From NCBI RefSeq assembly GCF_000421665.1, contig NZ_ATXL01000001.1, forward strand, positions 37,800 to 101,799: a stretch of 64,000 nt of DNA, in the 5' to 3' direction. The translations under genes were made by a program, and so were the position numbers. The notes beneath the pieces are model-generated. The model searched no databases. It saw only the letters and a list, made by a program, of their open reading frames with translations, and was not told the DNA's origin. Below, piece after piece: positions 17,143-27,735 of the stretch. Position 1 is the stretch's first letter. Each line of letters starts with the position of its first letter. The DNA comes from Bavariicoccus seileri WCC 4188. Its GTDB lineage: Bacteria > Bacillota > Bacilli > Lactobacillales > Aerococcaceae.

Positions 17143-18968
17143 CCCTTCTTAAGATCTTTTAGATCTGATTCGTCTATAATATGTTGCAATTGAGCAGTTT
17201 GTTTCACTTTCTCATCATCAGACCATCCCAGGTATTCTACGATCGCATTGATGACTGGTGCTACGAGTTCGTCTAAACTATCACGTTCAAACAATAAATG
17301 ATTGGTTCTTCTCACTAAGTAGTCTGCAGGAGTCAACACCATCTCCTCTTCTAATCCATATTTCAAGCGAGCAGATTCTGCGAGGCTCAAGCCGTCAAAA
17401 GCATCCATGTTTTTAGCGATATCAAATACTTTTACAGCATTAGTCCCATAAAAATCAGCGATGTAACGAGCTTCTTCTTCACTAAGGCCTGCTTCTACCC
17501 CTAACTGAGTCAACTCTTCCACTTTTTCTTCAACTTTTGTCGGGTCGAAATCTCCGCCAGAAATTGGATAATGTTTAGAATCGATTGGCGTGATTTCCAT
17601 ACCATACTCTTCTTTTAGGAGTTGAACGATGAGTTGGATAGCACCTGTTGCCATCTTACGATAGTCTGTAATCTTTCCACCGGCTAAAGTAATCAGCCCA
17701 TCTTCTTCACGTTCTAAAGAGCTCCCACGAGAAACAGCTGATGGCGAAAGTTCTTTTTCTTCTAAACTACTTTCAAGGTTGTTCAAGACATGCTCGACTT
17801 GATTACGGTCAGCTTGTTTTTCTTTAAATTTCGTGACAACATCGATCACATCCTCAAAGCTCTTGTCAGAGATTGTCCCATTGTCACCACCATTATAATC
17901 AGATCCAGAGTTTCCACTTATCAATGGTCTTAACCCTGCCCAACTAGATTCCACATCATCAATCGTAATGTTAGCTGTTGGGAAGCGGTGGTTAATCACG
18001 TCTAGGAGGTAATCCACATCATCTTGCGTAATGGTTGGATCATTATAATCGCCTTGATAATCCGTATCAGTCGTTCCAAAATAGGTTTTCTCTTCACGTG
18101 GGATTGCAAAGACCATACGACCATCATGCTTTCCTGTATCAAAATAGGTTGGTTGTGGCACTGGCAATTTCTTCGCATCTACCACCAAATGGATGCCTTT
18201 AGTAGGTCTCATAAAAGGTGCTACTGCTCTTGTGAAGTTCAGTTCTCTGACACGGTCAGCCCACGGACCACTCGTGTTGATGACGAGTTTAGCTTTAATT
18301 TCAAAGATTTCCTTCGTAATCTCGTCCCGGACTTTGACACCTACTATTTTCTGATCCTCATACACAAATCCTGTTGCTTTAACTTTACTCGCGGCTAAAG
18401 CGCCGTCTTCAACAGCTTTCTTGATGTTATCGATGACTAAACGGGCGTCGTTATTTCTAAAGTCAAGATAGACGCCAGCACCTTGTAAACCCTCAGTTTT
18501 GATGTATGGTTCTCTCTCAATGACTTGCTCTGGAGTCAGGGTGTAGTTTTCATACTTCGTTCCTTTGACACCAGCTAATTGGTCGTATAAATCCATGGCA
18601 ATTTTGACAGAGAACATATCAAAAGTAGTTGCGCCTTCATCGTCATAGATTGGCAATAGCATAGGATCTGGTTTTGGAATATGCGGAGCAATGCCTTGGA
18701 TAACAGCCCGTTCGGTCACAGTATCCGCTACTACTTCGACATCAAAATTTTTCAAATAACGGATACCACCATGGACAAGTTTTGTTGAACGCGATGAGGT
18801 TCCTTCTGAAAAATCTTGCATTTCGATCAAACCAGTTTTAATGCCAGAAGCAGCTGCTTGAACTGCTACACCTGCACCTGTGATCCCGCCTCCGATGATC
18901 AACAAGTCTAGGGTTTGTGATTTGAGTTCGTCTATAGTTTCTTTTCTACTTTTAATTGAAAATGTCAA
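17139..18968 (-). CDS. glpO: Alpha-glycerophosphate oxidase
   Basis: A 609-residue FAD enzyme that oxidises glycerol-3-phosphate to dihydroxyacetone phosphate with O2, making H2O2. The FAD-binding GGGITGAG lies at 26-33, followed by EGTSSRSTKLVHGGIRYL. The length equals that of enterococcal GlpO and includes the insert (about 355-420) that distinguishes oxidases from GlpD dehydrogenases. It starts with TTG, supported by GAGGAG 9 nt upstream. It lies between glpK and glpF in one operon; the H2O2 it makes is relevant to the unusual NADH-oxidase-like gene upstream. Confidence 0.93.
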   Translation of the reverse strand: MTFSIKSRKETIDELKSQTLDLLIIGGGITGAGVAVQAAASGIKTGLIEMQDFSEGTSSRSTKLVHGGIRYLKNFDVEVVADTVTERAVIQGIAPHIPKPDPMLLPIYDDEGATTFDMFSVKIAMDLYDQLAGVKGTKYENYTLTPEQVIEREPYIKTEGLQGAGVYLDFRNNDARLVIDNIKKAVEDGALAASKVKATGFVYEDQKIVGVKVRDEITKEIFEIKAKLVINTSGPWADRVRELNFTRAVAPFMRPTKGIHLVVDAKKLPVPQPTYFDTGKHDGRMVFAIPREEKTYFGTTDTDYQGDYNDPTITQDDVDYLLDVINHRFPTANITIDDVESSWAGLRPLISGNSGSDYNGGDNGTISDKSFEDVIDVVTKFKEKQADRNQVEHVLNNLESSLEEKELSPSAVSRGSSLEREEDGLITLAGGKITDYRKMATGAIQLIVQLLKEEYGMEITPIDSKHYPISGGDFDPTKVEEKVEELTQLGVEAGLSEEEARYIADFYGTNAVKVFDIAKNMDAFDGLSLAESARLKYGLEEEMVLTPADYLVRRTNHLLFERDSLDELVAPVINAIVEYLGWSDDEKVKQTAQLQHIIDESDLKDLKKG

Positions 18969-18988
18969 CTAAATCAGCTCCTCTTTCT

Positions 18989-20543
<1,555 letters not shown>

Positions 20544-20632
20544 TCCTTATTTACCTCTAAACATCTTTCAAAATACAATTGTTTTCATTATTTTTTGACA
20601 GTTTTTGATGAAAACGTTGATATAATAACCTT

Positions 20633-22135
20633 TTAGTTGACTGAACGTTTCAAATTATAAATGATTTCTTTGATTTTTTTGATATCATAAGAAGAATTAA
20701 ACTCAGAAACAGCATACACTCTTTCTGCTTTGACACTCCAATCATCGACATAACCTGTGGTGATCACCAGGTCAAATCGTCCTTTAGGAACGTACTCTTT
20801 GACGACTAAACCATTCATAGCCAGGAGCTCAGTTGTCACCAACTGACGAAAAGGCTCCCCCAAAATATCATCTCTGTCAAAATCCAAGCCGACAGTGATG
20901 ATCTTTAAACTATGGAAATCAATCAAAGATAAGACGCTGCTATAACTTTTAAGGACATAGTCTTGTAAACCATCATGTTGATCTCGTTTTAAGTAGTAAC
21001 GCGATAATGCCACCCGTAATAATTTGGTCGGTAATGTGCTCAGAGCTCTCCCCAAAAGATGTTCTAACTCCGCTTCAAGATGATGCACATCAACTTCAAA
21101 GATTCTTCCTTTGAAGAAATACAATTGATTATTGAGTTGAGACAGATTATAGTCAACCTGTTTTTCAAGTGATAAAGCAATCCGTCTTGGGCGATAGTGT
21201 AACAGAATCATCTCCCTAATGTAGACATCTAATGTAGCCGTAGGTAATTTTTTCTTTCTCAAAAGATCATAATGATAGTAGTATTCTTCATCGAAAATGA
21301 AAAATGAAATCAAAAAGATGTACAACATTTGACTCTCATAGATATTATCCTCAACAGAACTTCTACTAAAGTAGAGGGATACAATTTGGTCGACATCTTT
21401 AAATAAGGGATCATTCAAGAACACCGTAAACCGTTTTGATAGGTCTGTTTGCTCCAAGGTTTTGATGATGATTCTTTTTTGGGTTACATATAACCAACAG
21501 TGCAATTTCTGTATTGCAGACCGGCTAAAGCTTGTTTTGAGTTGTTTTTTAAGGGCATTTTCAAAAAGTTGATAAGAGGCAGAACTTTGTTCTAGAGCAG
21601 TGGCAGTCCTATTATGTCCATTTCTAACTTTCACAACCAATTGCAATTGGTAATAAAAATAACGGATTTGTAATTCCTCTCCTACCATTCGACCGTTCTT
21701 GATTTGAATCTGGAACTCCTTTAAAACTGAATTAATTTCTCTAATTTTACGAAAGACAGTCGATTCACTCAGCATCAATGTAGACACCAGCTGATTGATA
21801 GAGAATTCGCGATGGATTAATAAGTAATCTAAGATCTGGTATTTACTGCTTTCCTCTATAAATTGACCGACAATCGCACTCAAACCGATTTTCTCTGGCA
21901 AATCAAGACTTAACTGGTAACCATCATTTTTAACAAATGCTGTGTTAGAATCAGACTTAAAATGGCTACTTAAAAATTGACCCATCTCAACCACGTAGTT
22001 GTCATAAGCTTGTTTTGATAAGCCTACAGATTCTTGTAGAACGCTATGAGGAAGGGATCCACCCTCTAGCACTAATTGTTTCAGAATACTCACCATTAGT
22101 TGCTCTTTTTTATCTAATAATTGTTCAATTCTCAT
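20633..22135 (-). CDS. Mga-like helix-turn-helix transcriptional regulator
   Basis: A 500-residue protein with two N-terminal DNA-binding segments, including FSINQLVSTLMLSESTVFRKIREIN (about 112-136), typical of the Mga/PRD-like regulators of Gram-positive cocci, then a long helical region. The C-terminus (about 400-500) resembles a IIB-like domain (LKIITVGLDFDRDDI). It overlaps the flavoprotein gene upstream by 11 bp and sits directly before glpK, so it is the natural candidate for control of glycerol genes, perhaps through PTS-dependent phosphorylation. That role is inferred from position. Confidence 0.75.
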   Translation of the reverse strand: MRIEQLLDKKEQLMVSILKQLVLEGGSLPHSVLQESVGLSKQAYDNYVVEMGQFLSSHFKSDSNTAFVKNDGYQLSLDLPEKIGLSAIVGQFIEESSKYQILDYLLIHREFSINQLVSTLMLSESTVFRKIREINSVLKEFQIQIKNGRMVGEELQIRYFYYQLQLVVKVRNGHNRTATALEQSSASYQLFENALKKQLKTSFSRSAIQKLHCWLYVTQKRIIIKTLEQTDLSKRFTVFLNDPLFKDVDQIVSLYFSRSSVEDNIYESQMLYIFLISFFIFDEEYYYHYDLLRKKKLPTATLDVYIREMILLHYRPRRIALSLEKQVDYNLSQLNNQLYFFKGRIFEVDVHHLEAELEHLLGRALSTLPTKLLRVALSRYYLKRDQHDGLQDYVLKSYSSVLSLIDFHSLKIITVGLDFDRDDILGEPFRQLVTTELLAMNGLVVKEYVPKGRFDLVITTGYVDDWSVKAERVYAVSEFNSSYDIKKIKEIIYNLKRSVN

Positions 22136-23504
22136 GGTCGTCTTGTCCTTTTATAGCCACCTTATTGGTTTGTACCAACAGATCAAATAGACTAATGGGA
22201 TAATTGTAGTCACTTGTATAGGGCATCGTTTTAGAGGCTAAAGACTCGATTGTTCGCTGTGTTGCGATTGCCTCTGTTAAAATAGCTAACTCATAGTCAA
22301 ACTTATCGTGACTAATGAGCTGAGCCCCTAATAAAACATGGGTAACTGAGTCATAAAAATAACGACAAGTCAGTTGCTCTGAACTTTTCACTCTTTTCGT
22401 TACAGATATGGTTGCAGTCTCGATGTCACTAGCATAAAAAATAGTTTCTGCTCCAGTTAAGCCAACACTCGCAATCTCATACCCAGCCATAATCGTTTTA
22501 ACATCTCTGGCAGAGCCGACATCCTTAACCATTTCAGTCGATGGACTTAAACAATTGAGCGCAGCAACTTTAGCCGTTCGTACTGCGTTGTTTACTAAGG
22601 AAATATAATAAGGATAGTCTAGCGGTATAAAGTTGACACTGATGGCATCACCAATGGCAAATACATTTGGTAGACTAGTCCGTAGATGCTCATCCACCCA
22701 TATGGTCTGATCTTCATTCAAGTGGACAAGCGACTCCCATTTTGCGTTATCTGGTCTCGTATTGACCGCAATCACTACCAAGTCGAAGTCTTGAGTCCCT
22801 TTTGAAGATTGACCCCCTAGAGCATCGCCATCCTCGTGTTCAAGAACTAGTCGCAGTTGATCTGGATTTGCTGAACTTTTGATAATTTCTGTGACGTATT
22901 TACCTAAATTGAAAGACACGTTGGCCTTTTTGAGAGCTTCTTCAACAGGTAATATCACATCCGGATCAAAGTGACGTGACAAAATCGCAGAAAAGTGGTC
23001 ATAAACGTGGACAATCTTCCCTAAATCGGCAAGAGCATCAGCTAATTCTAATCCAACCAAACCAGCTCCAATTACGGCTACTTTTGTCACTTGTGGTAAA
23101 AGTTCAATGATTTTATCGACCTGATGACACCCCTTTACAGTCATCACTCGGTCGTCATTAGTGGTTGTCATCAACCGGGATTGCTGCCCTGATCCTGTCG
23201 CGATAATCAATCGATCAAAGGAATAGCTTCTAGCATCGGTAGTGACATTGTGGTCATCGAAGCTAATAACTTCTTCATTAACACGGACTGAGATATCTTG
23301 CTCTACAAGATCTTCTACAGTAATCCAATTAAAGTCTTCATGACTGTGACCCGGATGTCTTAAAATCCAACTCACGGTAGAAGGTATAAAACCGATCTGA
23401 GAACTCTTTTCGAGGATCATAATATCAATAGCCTTGCTCTTTTGTCTCAAGGTCAGTGCTGCTGTGATACCCGCATATGAGCCTCCAATTATAACTACTT
23501 TCAT
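22125..23504 (-). CDS. FAD-dependent NADH oxidase/peroxidase-like protein with Ser42 instead of Cys42
   Basis: About 459 residues of the pyridine nucleotide-disulfide reductase superfamily. FAD site IIGGSYAG, NADH site VIGAGLVGLELAD and the second FAD motif VFAIGDAI are all present. From the ATG at 23504, residue 42 in GFIPSTVSW aligns with the redox Cys42 of enterococcal NADH oxidase and peroxidase but is Ser. A Cys-sulfenic-acid mechanism is therefore not possible; it may make H2O2, use another acceptor, or act as a sensor. It overlaps the Mga-like gene and lies in the glycerol locus. Confidence 0.8.
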   Translation of the reverse strand: MKVVIIGGSYAGITAALTLRQKSKAIDIMILEKSSQIGFIPSTVSWILRHPGHSHEDFNWITVEDLVEQDISVRVNEEVISFDDHNVTTDARSYSFDRLIIATGSGQQSRLMTTTNDDRVMTVKGCHQVDKIIELLPQVTKVAVIGAGLVGLELADALADLGKIVHVYDHFSAILSRHFDPDVILPVEEALKKANVSFNLGKYVTEIIKSSANPDQLRLVLEHEDGDALGGQSSKGTQDFDLVVIAVNTRPDNAKWESLVHLNEDQTIWVDEHLRTSLPNVFAIGDAISVNFIPLDYPYYISLVNNAVRTAKVAALNCLSPSTEMVKDVGSARDVKTIMAGYEIASVGLTGAETIFYASDIETATISVTKRVKSSEQLTCRYFYDSVTHVLLGAQLISHDKFDYELAILTEAIATQRTIESLASKTMPYTSDYNYPISLFDLLVQTNKVAIKGQDDHEN

Positions 23505-23612
23505 CACGTCACCCATTTCACCATTTTTTGTATAAGTTTACACCCTTTTTTTCTCTCTGGTATATTTTTTTATACTTTTTTGTACTCTTTCATACTCTTC
23601 TATCCTATCATT

Positions 23613-23626
23613 TATAAGCGCTAGCA
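23613..23626 (-). promoter_or_regulatory. Possible cre box upstream of the flavoprotein gene
   Basis: TATAAGCGCTAGCA fits the CcpA operator with two mismatches. It lies about 110 bp before the gene, within an AT-rich stretch of ATACTYTTT-type repeats. Confidence 0.35.
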
Positions 23627-23645
23627 CAAAATAATAGTCGTTATA

Positions 23646-23698
23646 AAGCCTCTATTGATGCCTCTATTAATATCTCTATTAATATCTCTATTTAGAGA
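23646..23698. repeat. Tandem repeat, CCTCTATTAATAT-type
   Basis: Four imperfect copies of a 13-14 bp word (GCCTCTATTGAT, GCCTCTATTAATAT, CTCTATTAATAT, CTCTATTTAGAG) between the man operon terminator and the flavoprotein promoter. Confidence 0.6.
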
Positions 23699-23730
23699 AA
23701 AAAATAGAGCGGAGAATCATCTCCACTCTA
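23697..23730 (-). terminator. Terminator of the mannose-PTS operon
   Basis: Minus strand TAGAGTGGAGA..TCTCCGCTCTA (23730-23705), then a T run of seven or eight. Confidence 0.8.
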
Positions 23731-23739
23731 TCTACATCT

Positions 23740-24138
23740 TTATGATTTATGGGTTATTGTCGCCCACAAGTTTTTTAGACCTCTTCTGATAACCTGGAAA
23801 AAACTCAGTGATTGTACCATGTGATTAGAATCAATGTATTGACTGATAGCTCTAAGGACAACTTTTGTTTTTTTTGAGGAAAAGGTATAGGTACCAGATT
23901 TTTTTGTTTCAATCGCAAATCTAGGAATCCACTTTCCTTTAAACATGACAGAAGCAATCACTAGATTGACCTCATCCCAAGGAATTTGAATGTATTTATT
24001 AACATCTCTATCATTAAAAAATTCAAAACCGCGATCTCCAATCATGATTTTCCCATAATCTGTCAAACCAAGGAATGACGTGCCCTCGATGACGAGATCA
24101 ACTTTTGAATTGATCGATTGTACCACTGATACCACCAC
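23740..24138 (-). CDS. DUF956 family protein (ManO-like)
   Basis: A 132-residue protein matching the DUF956 family, which regularly follows mannose-PTS genes in Firmicutes; a regulatory or accessory role is assumed but not proven. Conserved-looking stretches are VIEGTSFLGLTDYGKIMIGD, GFEFFND and IQIPWDEVN, a PH-like beta-rich fold. The frame begins GTGGTGGTA, and no strong ribosome site decides between these codons. It is the last gene of the IIAB-IIC-IID operon, before the terminator. Confidence 0.8.
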   Translation of the reverse strand: MVVSVVQSINSKVDLVIEGTSFLGLTDYGKIMIGDRGFEFFNDRDVNKYIQIPWDEVNLVIASVMFKGKWIPRFAIETKKSGTYTFSSKKTKVVLRAISQYIDSNHMVQSLSFFQVIRRGLKNLWATITHKS

Positions 24139-24176
24139 TTCTCTGACTGACTCATTTAACGCCTACAAACCTATGA

Positions 24177-25088
24177 TTAAAGTAACCCAATCAAGTGTCC
24201 ACCAATACCGACAACGAATAAGCCAAGGATGATGACAATTGGGCTAACTTTCTTCTTCAATAACCACATGCAGAACAAGGTCAAGAGTAATGGTACAAGA
24301 CCAGGAATCAATTGATCCAAGTTTTGTTGTAGAGTTGTCACTTTTTCAGGAGACAATGCTAAACCTTGATTAACTTGTTCGAATGCTGATTTTATACCTT
24401 CAGTTCCAGCCGGAAGTTCATCCCACTTGATAAAGGCGCCATCTGCCAGTTGGACTTTCGAAACATCTGGTTGGAAATTGATAGATACCCACCGTTGTAC
24501 CAAGGCTGCTAGGACGAACATTCCAAGGATTGAAGCACCTTTTGTGATGTCTTGCAATAAGCCACCTGATAAGTCATCTGTAATTTTAGAACCAGCCTTA
24601 TAGCCAAATTCTTGTGTATACCAGATGAATGCCCAACGAATAATATTCCAAGCTACAAAGAAAATGATTGGTCCAAGAATGTTACCACCAATTGCGAGAG
24701 AGGCACCTAATGCACCTAACATTGGTCTTACAGTGAACCAGAAGACTGGGTCACCAACACCAGCTAAAGGACCCATCATACCAACTTTTACCCCTTGGAT
24801 GGCCACATCATCGACAGGTGCACCATTCGCACGTTCTTGTTCAAGTGCTAATGTAACACCCATTACAGGAGATGCTAAGTAAGGATGCGTGTTGAAAAAT
24901 TCCATGTGGCGTTTTAATGCGGCAATTTGATCGTCTTTTTTGGGATATAATTTCTTGATAGCAGGGATAATAGCAAATGCCCAGCCACCATTTTGCATCC
25001 GTTCATAGTTCCATGAACCTTGCAAGAAAGTCGACCGCCACGCTACTGCTAAACGTGTCTTTTTACTTAATTCGATTTTTTCAGCCAT
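24177..25088 (-). CDS. manZ: PTS mannose-family EIID
   Basis: A 303-residue membrane component with the EIID hallmarks WNYERMQNGGWAFAIIPAIKKLYP near the N-terminus and GMMGPLAGVGDPVFWFTVRP in the middle, followed by C-terminal hydrophobic segments. With IIC it forms the membrane channel of the glucose/mannose system and is also a typical docking site of class IIa bacteriocins. It lies 21 bp after IIC. Confidence 0.92.
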   Translation of the reverse strand: MAEKIELSKKTRLAVAWRSTFLQGSWNYERMQNGGWAFAIIPAIKKLYPKKDDQIAALKRHMEFFNTHPYLASPVMGVTLALEQERANGAPVDDVAIQGVKVGMMGPLAGVGDPVFWFTVRPMLGALGASLAIGGNILGPIIFFVAWNIIRWAFIWYTQEFGYKAGSKITDDLSGGLLQDITKGASILGMFVLAALVQRWVSINFQPDVSKVQLADGAFIKWDELPAGTEGIKSAFEQVNQGLALSPEKVTTLQQNLDQLIPGLVPLLLTLFCMWLLKKKVSPIVIILGLFVVGIGGHLIGLL

Positions 25089-25109
25089 AATTATTTTCCT
25101 CCTTTATCC

Positions 25110-25913
25110 TTAATAGTCATTCAAGATGTCGCCTATTGGGTCACCAGTATTGTTACCACCGCTTGATGAACCACCCATTTTTGAAAGGTTCAAGTAAATC
25201 AATGCTAACGCAATGCCAAGAGCTCCTAGTGCGATCAAAGTTAATTCAGAAACTGCTGCCACTACGAAACCAATGACGAAGAATGGCCATACTTCTTTAG
25301 TAGCCATCATATTGATAACCATAGCATAACCTACGGCTACGACCATGCCACCACCGATTGCCATCCCATCAGTCAACCATGCTGGCATCGATTCAAGGAC
25401 TGCTCTTACTGTTGCAGCTGGAATGAAAAGTAAAGCTGCTGCTGGGATAGCAATACGTACCCCTTGCATACAGATTGCTATAATTTGCCAAATTTCTAAT
25501 TTTCTAAAGTTTCCTTCTTCAGCTGCACCATCCATGATATGGACAATTGGAACCGCCAAAGTTCTCATGATCATTGTCAAGAACAAGCCGGCTACTGCAA
25601 GCGGGATTGCGACTGCTATTGCTGTTGTTACACCTTGTTCTCCTTGACCACCTAATACTAAAATAATTGCAGATGCTACAGATGCTAATGCAGCATCAGG
25701 TGCTATTGCTGCCCCAATATTTGCCCATCCTAAAGCAAGCATTTGAAGCGAACCACCTAACATGATGCCGGCAGTAAGATTACCAGTCACTAACCCAATC
25801 AGAGTACAAGCAACGAGTGGTTGGTGAAATTGGAATTGATCCAAAACCCCTTCCATACCTGCTAGAAAGGCAACTAGAACTACTAAAATAATTTGTATAA
25901 AATTTAGTTCCAT
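25110..25913 (-). CDS. manY: PTS mannose-family EIIC
   Basis: A 267-residue polytopic protein of the EII-Sor family (GVLDQFQFHQPLVACTLIGLVTGNL, GGSLQMLALGWANIGAAIAPDAALASV). It forms the sugar-translocating part with IID. The C-terminal tail is Ser/Gly/Asn rich (GGSSSGGNNTG) and probably cytosolic. It lies between IIAB and IID in one operon driven from the sigma-54-type promoter near 27.15 kb. Confidence 0.92.
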   Translation of the reverse strand: MELNFIQIILVVLVAFLAGMEGVLDQFQFHQPLVACTLIGLVTGNLTAGIMLGGSLQMLALGWANIGAAIAPDAALASVASAIILVLGGQGEQGVTTAIAVAIPLAVAGLFLTMIMRTLAVPIVHIMDGAAEEGNFRKLEIWQIIAICMQGVRIAIPAAALLFIPAATVRAVLESMPAWLTDGMAIGGGMVVAVGYAMVINMMATKEVWPFFVIGFVVAAVSELTLIALGALGIALALIYLNLSKMGGSSSGGNNTGDPIGDILNDY

Positions 25914-25951
25914 CTTTTTATCCCTCCATAAATAGTTTTATCGCAAACAGG

Positions 25952-26947
25952 TTATTGAGCTTTATTTTCAGCTAAACCATGTTTTGCTTTCTTCAATATT
26001 TCTTCCATATTACTGTGGGAATCATTTGGCACTTTACGGACATCGAATTTAACACCGTCTGCTTTTAGTTTTTCAAAAGCTTCAACATCTTCATTCCCCA
26101 TTGATAACACTTTGCTAACAACGACTTTCCCAATTGAATGCGCTAATGATCCAACATTGACTTCCTTGATGTCAACACCACCCTCTACTGCTCTAACAAC
26201 GTCAGTAGGATTTTCAAATAACAACAAAGCTCTAGTTGTTCCAAAACGAGGATCCTTTGAAATTTCAATCAGTTTTTTGATTGGAATAACATTGGCCTTA
26301 ACACCTGGTGGTGATGCTTGTTCAATCAATTTCTTCCGTAGTTCGTCTTTTGCCACACTGTCCGATACTACGATGATCCGATTTGGATTAGTGGATTTCG
26401 TCCAAGCGGTTGCAACTTGTCCATGAAGTAACCGAGAGTCGACACGTGCCAATACGATTTTGATCTTGCCATCTCCCACAACAGTATTAGGTGGTAATGG
26501 CCGTTTAACTTCTCCTGTTTCACTCACAACGGCACTTTTCTTGACTTCAAGAGATTCAGGTTTGATTCTGATACCTTCTTTAGCCTTTTCAAGAATGTGG
26601 ACTGCTATTTTTTGAGCTGATGTCATCGACAAGCGTGCTGCATAAGCTTCTACGAGCATCGGTAAGTTCAACCCTGAAACAATTGCCCATTTGTCTTTAT
26701 GTTCTTCAAAAACAGAATTAGCTTGGTTGAATGGTGTACCTCCCCATAAATCAACTAAAAATAGGACTTCATCTTGATCACTAAACGATGCGATCGCTGA
26801 GTGAATTTTTTCTTTGACGTCATTTGGCCCTTCACTAGGCATCAAAGTGATTGCTTTGACATCTTCTTGTTCACCGAAGATCATTGCCCCAGACTGTAAA
26901 ATGCCTTCAGCGAATTGACCATGACTTGCTAGGATAATTCCTACCAT
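25952..26947 (-). CDS. manX: PTS mannose-family EIIAB
   Basis: A 331-residue fusion. IIA (about 1-135) carries His9 in ASHGQFAEGI; a linker (about 135-160, Pro-rich) leads to IIB with His175 in VDSRLLHGQVATAW. Phosphate passes from HPr to His9, then His175, then the sugar at IIC/IID. It is the first gene of the operon. The long 5' untranslated region (about 180 nt from the predicted start site) contains an inverted repeat at 27043-27053 and 27098-27108. Control by a ManR/LevR enhancer-binding protein is inferred from the sigma-54 promoter. Confidence 0.93.
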   Translation of the reverse strand: MVGIILASHGQFAEGILQSGAMIFGEQEDVKAITLMPSEGPNDVKEKIHSAIASFSDQDEVLFLVDLWGGTPFNQANSVFEEHKDKWAIVSGLNLPMLVEAYAARLSMTSAQKIAVHILEKAKEGIRIKPESLEVKKSAVVSETGEVKRPLPPNTVVGDGKIKIVLARVDSRLLHGQVATAWTKSTNPNRIIVVSDSVAKDELRKKLIEQASPPGVKANVIPIKKLIEISKDPRFGTTRALLLFENPTDVVRAVEGGVDIKEVNVGSLAHSIGKVVVSKVLSMGNEDVEAFEKLKADGVKFDVRKVPNDSHSNMEEILKKAKHGLAENKAQ

Positions 26948-27139
26948 CTCTCTACCTCCTCATCCAAAATATAAACAACTCGTCATAAACTAAACCTTGA
27001 CCACTTTTCTTAGATAATCCCTCCTCTAAACATGGCACATACCTTGGACAATACTGCCACGATACTCAAACACTTTTAGCACCGCTTATAGCCTCATTAT
27101 CGTCCAAGTTGTATTAGTGTCTTCTAACACTTTTATATA

Positions 27140-27156
27140 AGCAAAAACCATGCCAA
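27140..27156 (-). promoter_or_regulatory. Sigma-54 (RpoN) promoter of the mannose-PTS operon
   Basis: The minus strand reads TTGGCATGGTTTTTGCT, matching the -24/-12 consensus TGGCAC-N5-TTGCW with one mismatch and exact spacing. Mannose-PTS operons of enterococci and Listeria are known to use RpoN with ManR/LevR. Confidence 0.85.
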
Positions 27157-27157
27157 C

Positions 27158-27320
27158 TTTAGTGTATAAGATCAAAAATTGTAGAATTGCCTATTCTAAA
27201 GCTTTTCTTAACTTTCATTTTTTCTTTTTTCCAAAAAATAACTTGTTCAATTATCAGTTCATTAGTGTATATACACAACGACTCTGTTTTAAAAAATTTA
27301 AGGAATTAGTGTATACAACC
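27158..27320. repeat. TTAGTGTATA boxes upstream of the sigma-54 promoter
   Basis: The word TTAGTGTATA occurs at about 27159-27168, 27262-27271 and 27306-27315. The middle copy is part of the palindrome GTGTATATACAC (27265-27276). They lie 3-160 bp upstream of the -24 element, where an enhancer-binding protein would bind. Confidence 0.6.
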
Positions 27321-27346
27321 ACCTAGAGTCAATTGACAAAGGCTTA

Positions 27347-27375
27347 TTGTTTTTCCTTGTCATATCGGTTATGAT
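27347..27375 (+). promoter_or_regulatory. Promoter of the ABC-F leader
   Basis: TTGTTT (27347-27352), a 17-bp spacer and TATGAT (27370-27375). A consensus TTGACA at 27333-27338 lies too far from this -10. Divergent from the man promoter. Confidence 0.55.
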
Positions 27376-27419
27376 GAGCTACATGAAAGACATCACATTG
27401 TAGAGGAGGAACAATTATT

Positions 27420-27506
27420 ATGACTTGCATGACACAGCATCAGATCAAACCAAAAAATGACAATCTAATTGCTGTTATTTGCCATGCAATTGGTTTTACT
27501 TTATAG
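27420..27506 (+). CDS. 28-residue leader peptide upstream of the ABC-F gene
   Basis: ATG at 27420 with GAGGAGG 10 nt upstream opens a 28-codon frame that begins MTCMTQHQIKPKNDNLIA and ends GFTL before TAG. It lies 229 nt before the ABC-F start, in the place where inducible ABC-F resistance genes carry regulatory leader peptides. The intervening RNA has complementary segments (CTCCTT 27629-27634 with the AAGGAG ribosome site 27722-27727; ATGACCA 27588-27594 with TGGTCAT 27688-27694; GGCTA/TAGCC 27705-27719). Ribosome stalling on this peptide could free the ABC-F ribosome site. The function is inferred. Confidence 0.65.
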   Translation: MTCMTQHQIKPKNDNLIAVICHAIGFTL

Positions 27507-27587
27507 CCTTAGGGGACCAGTGCGTCCATTTTTAAGCTTTATTGGCTGAATAGCTTTATGGGCTTGCTTTGCTATAACACTAAAACC

Positions 27588-27727
27588 ATGACCATATAAT
27601 TGTTCGACACTACCTTTACACTATACTCCTCCTTCCCCTACAGCACATCGTAGAAGTGGGTCTATAGTCTCTAAGGGAAATCAGAACTGGTCATATTAAC
27701 ACATGGCTATTTTTTAGCCCTAAGGAG
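27588..27727 (+). promoter_or_regulatory. Candidate attenuator/sequestering structure before the ABC-F gene
   Basis: Long-range pairs ATGACCA/TGGTCAT and CTCCTT/AAGGAG would place the ABC-F Shine-Dalgarno in a helix, a layout expected for translation attenuation by the upstream leader peptide. No U-rich terminator is evident between them. Confidence 0.45.
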
Positions 27728-27735
27728 ATAAAACA

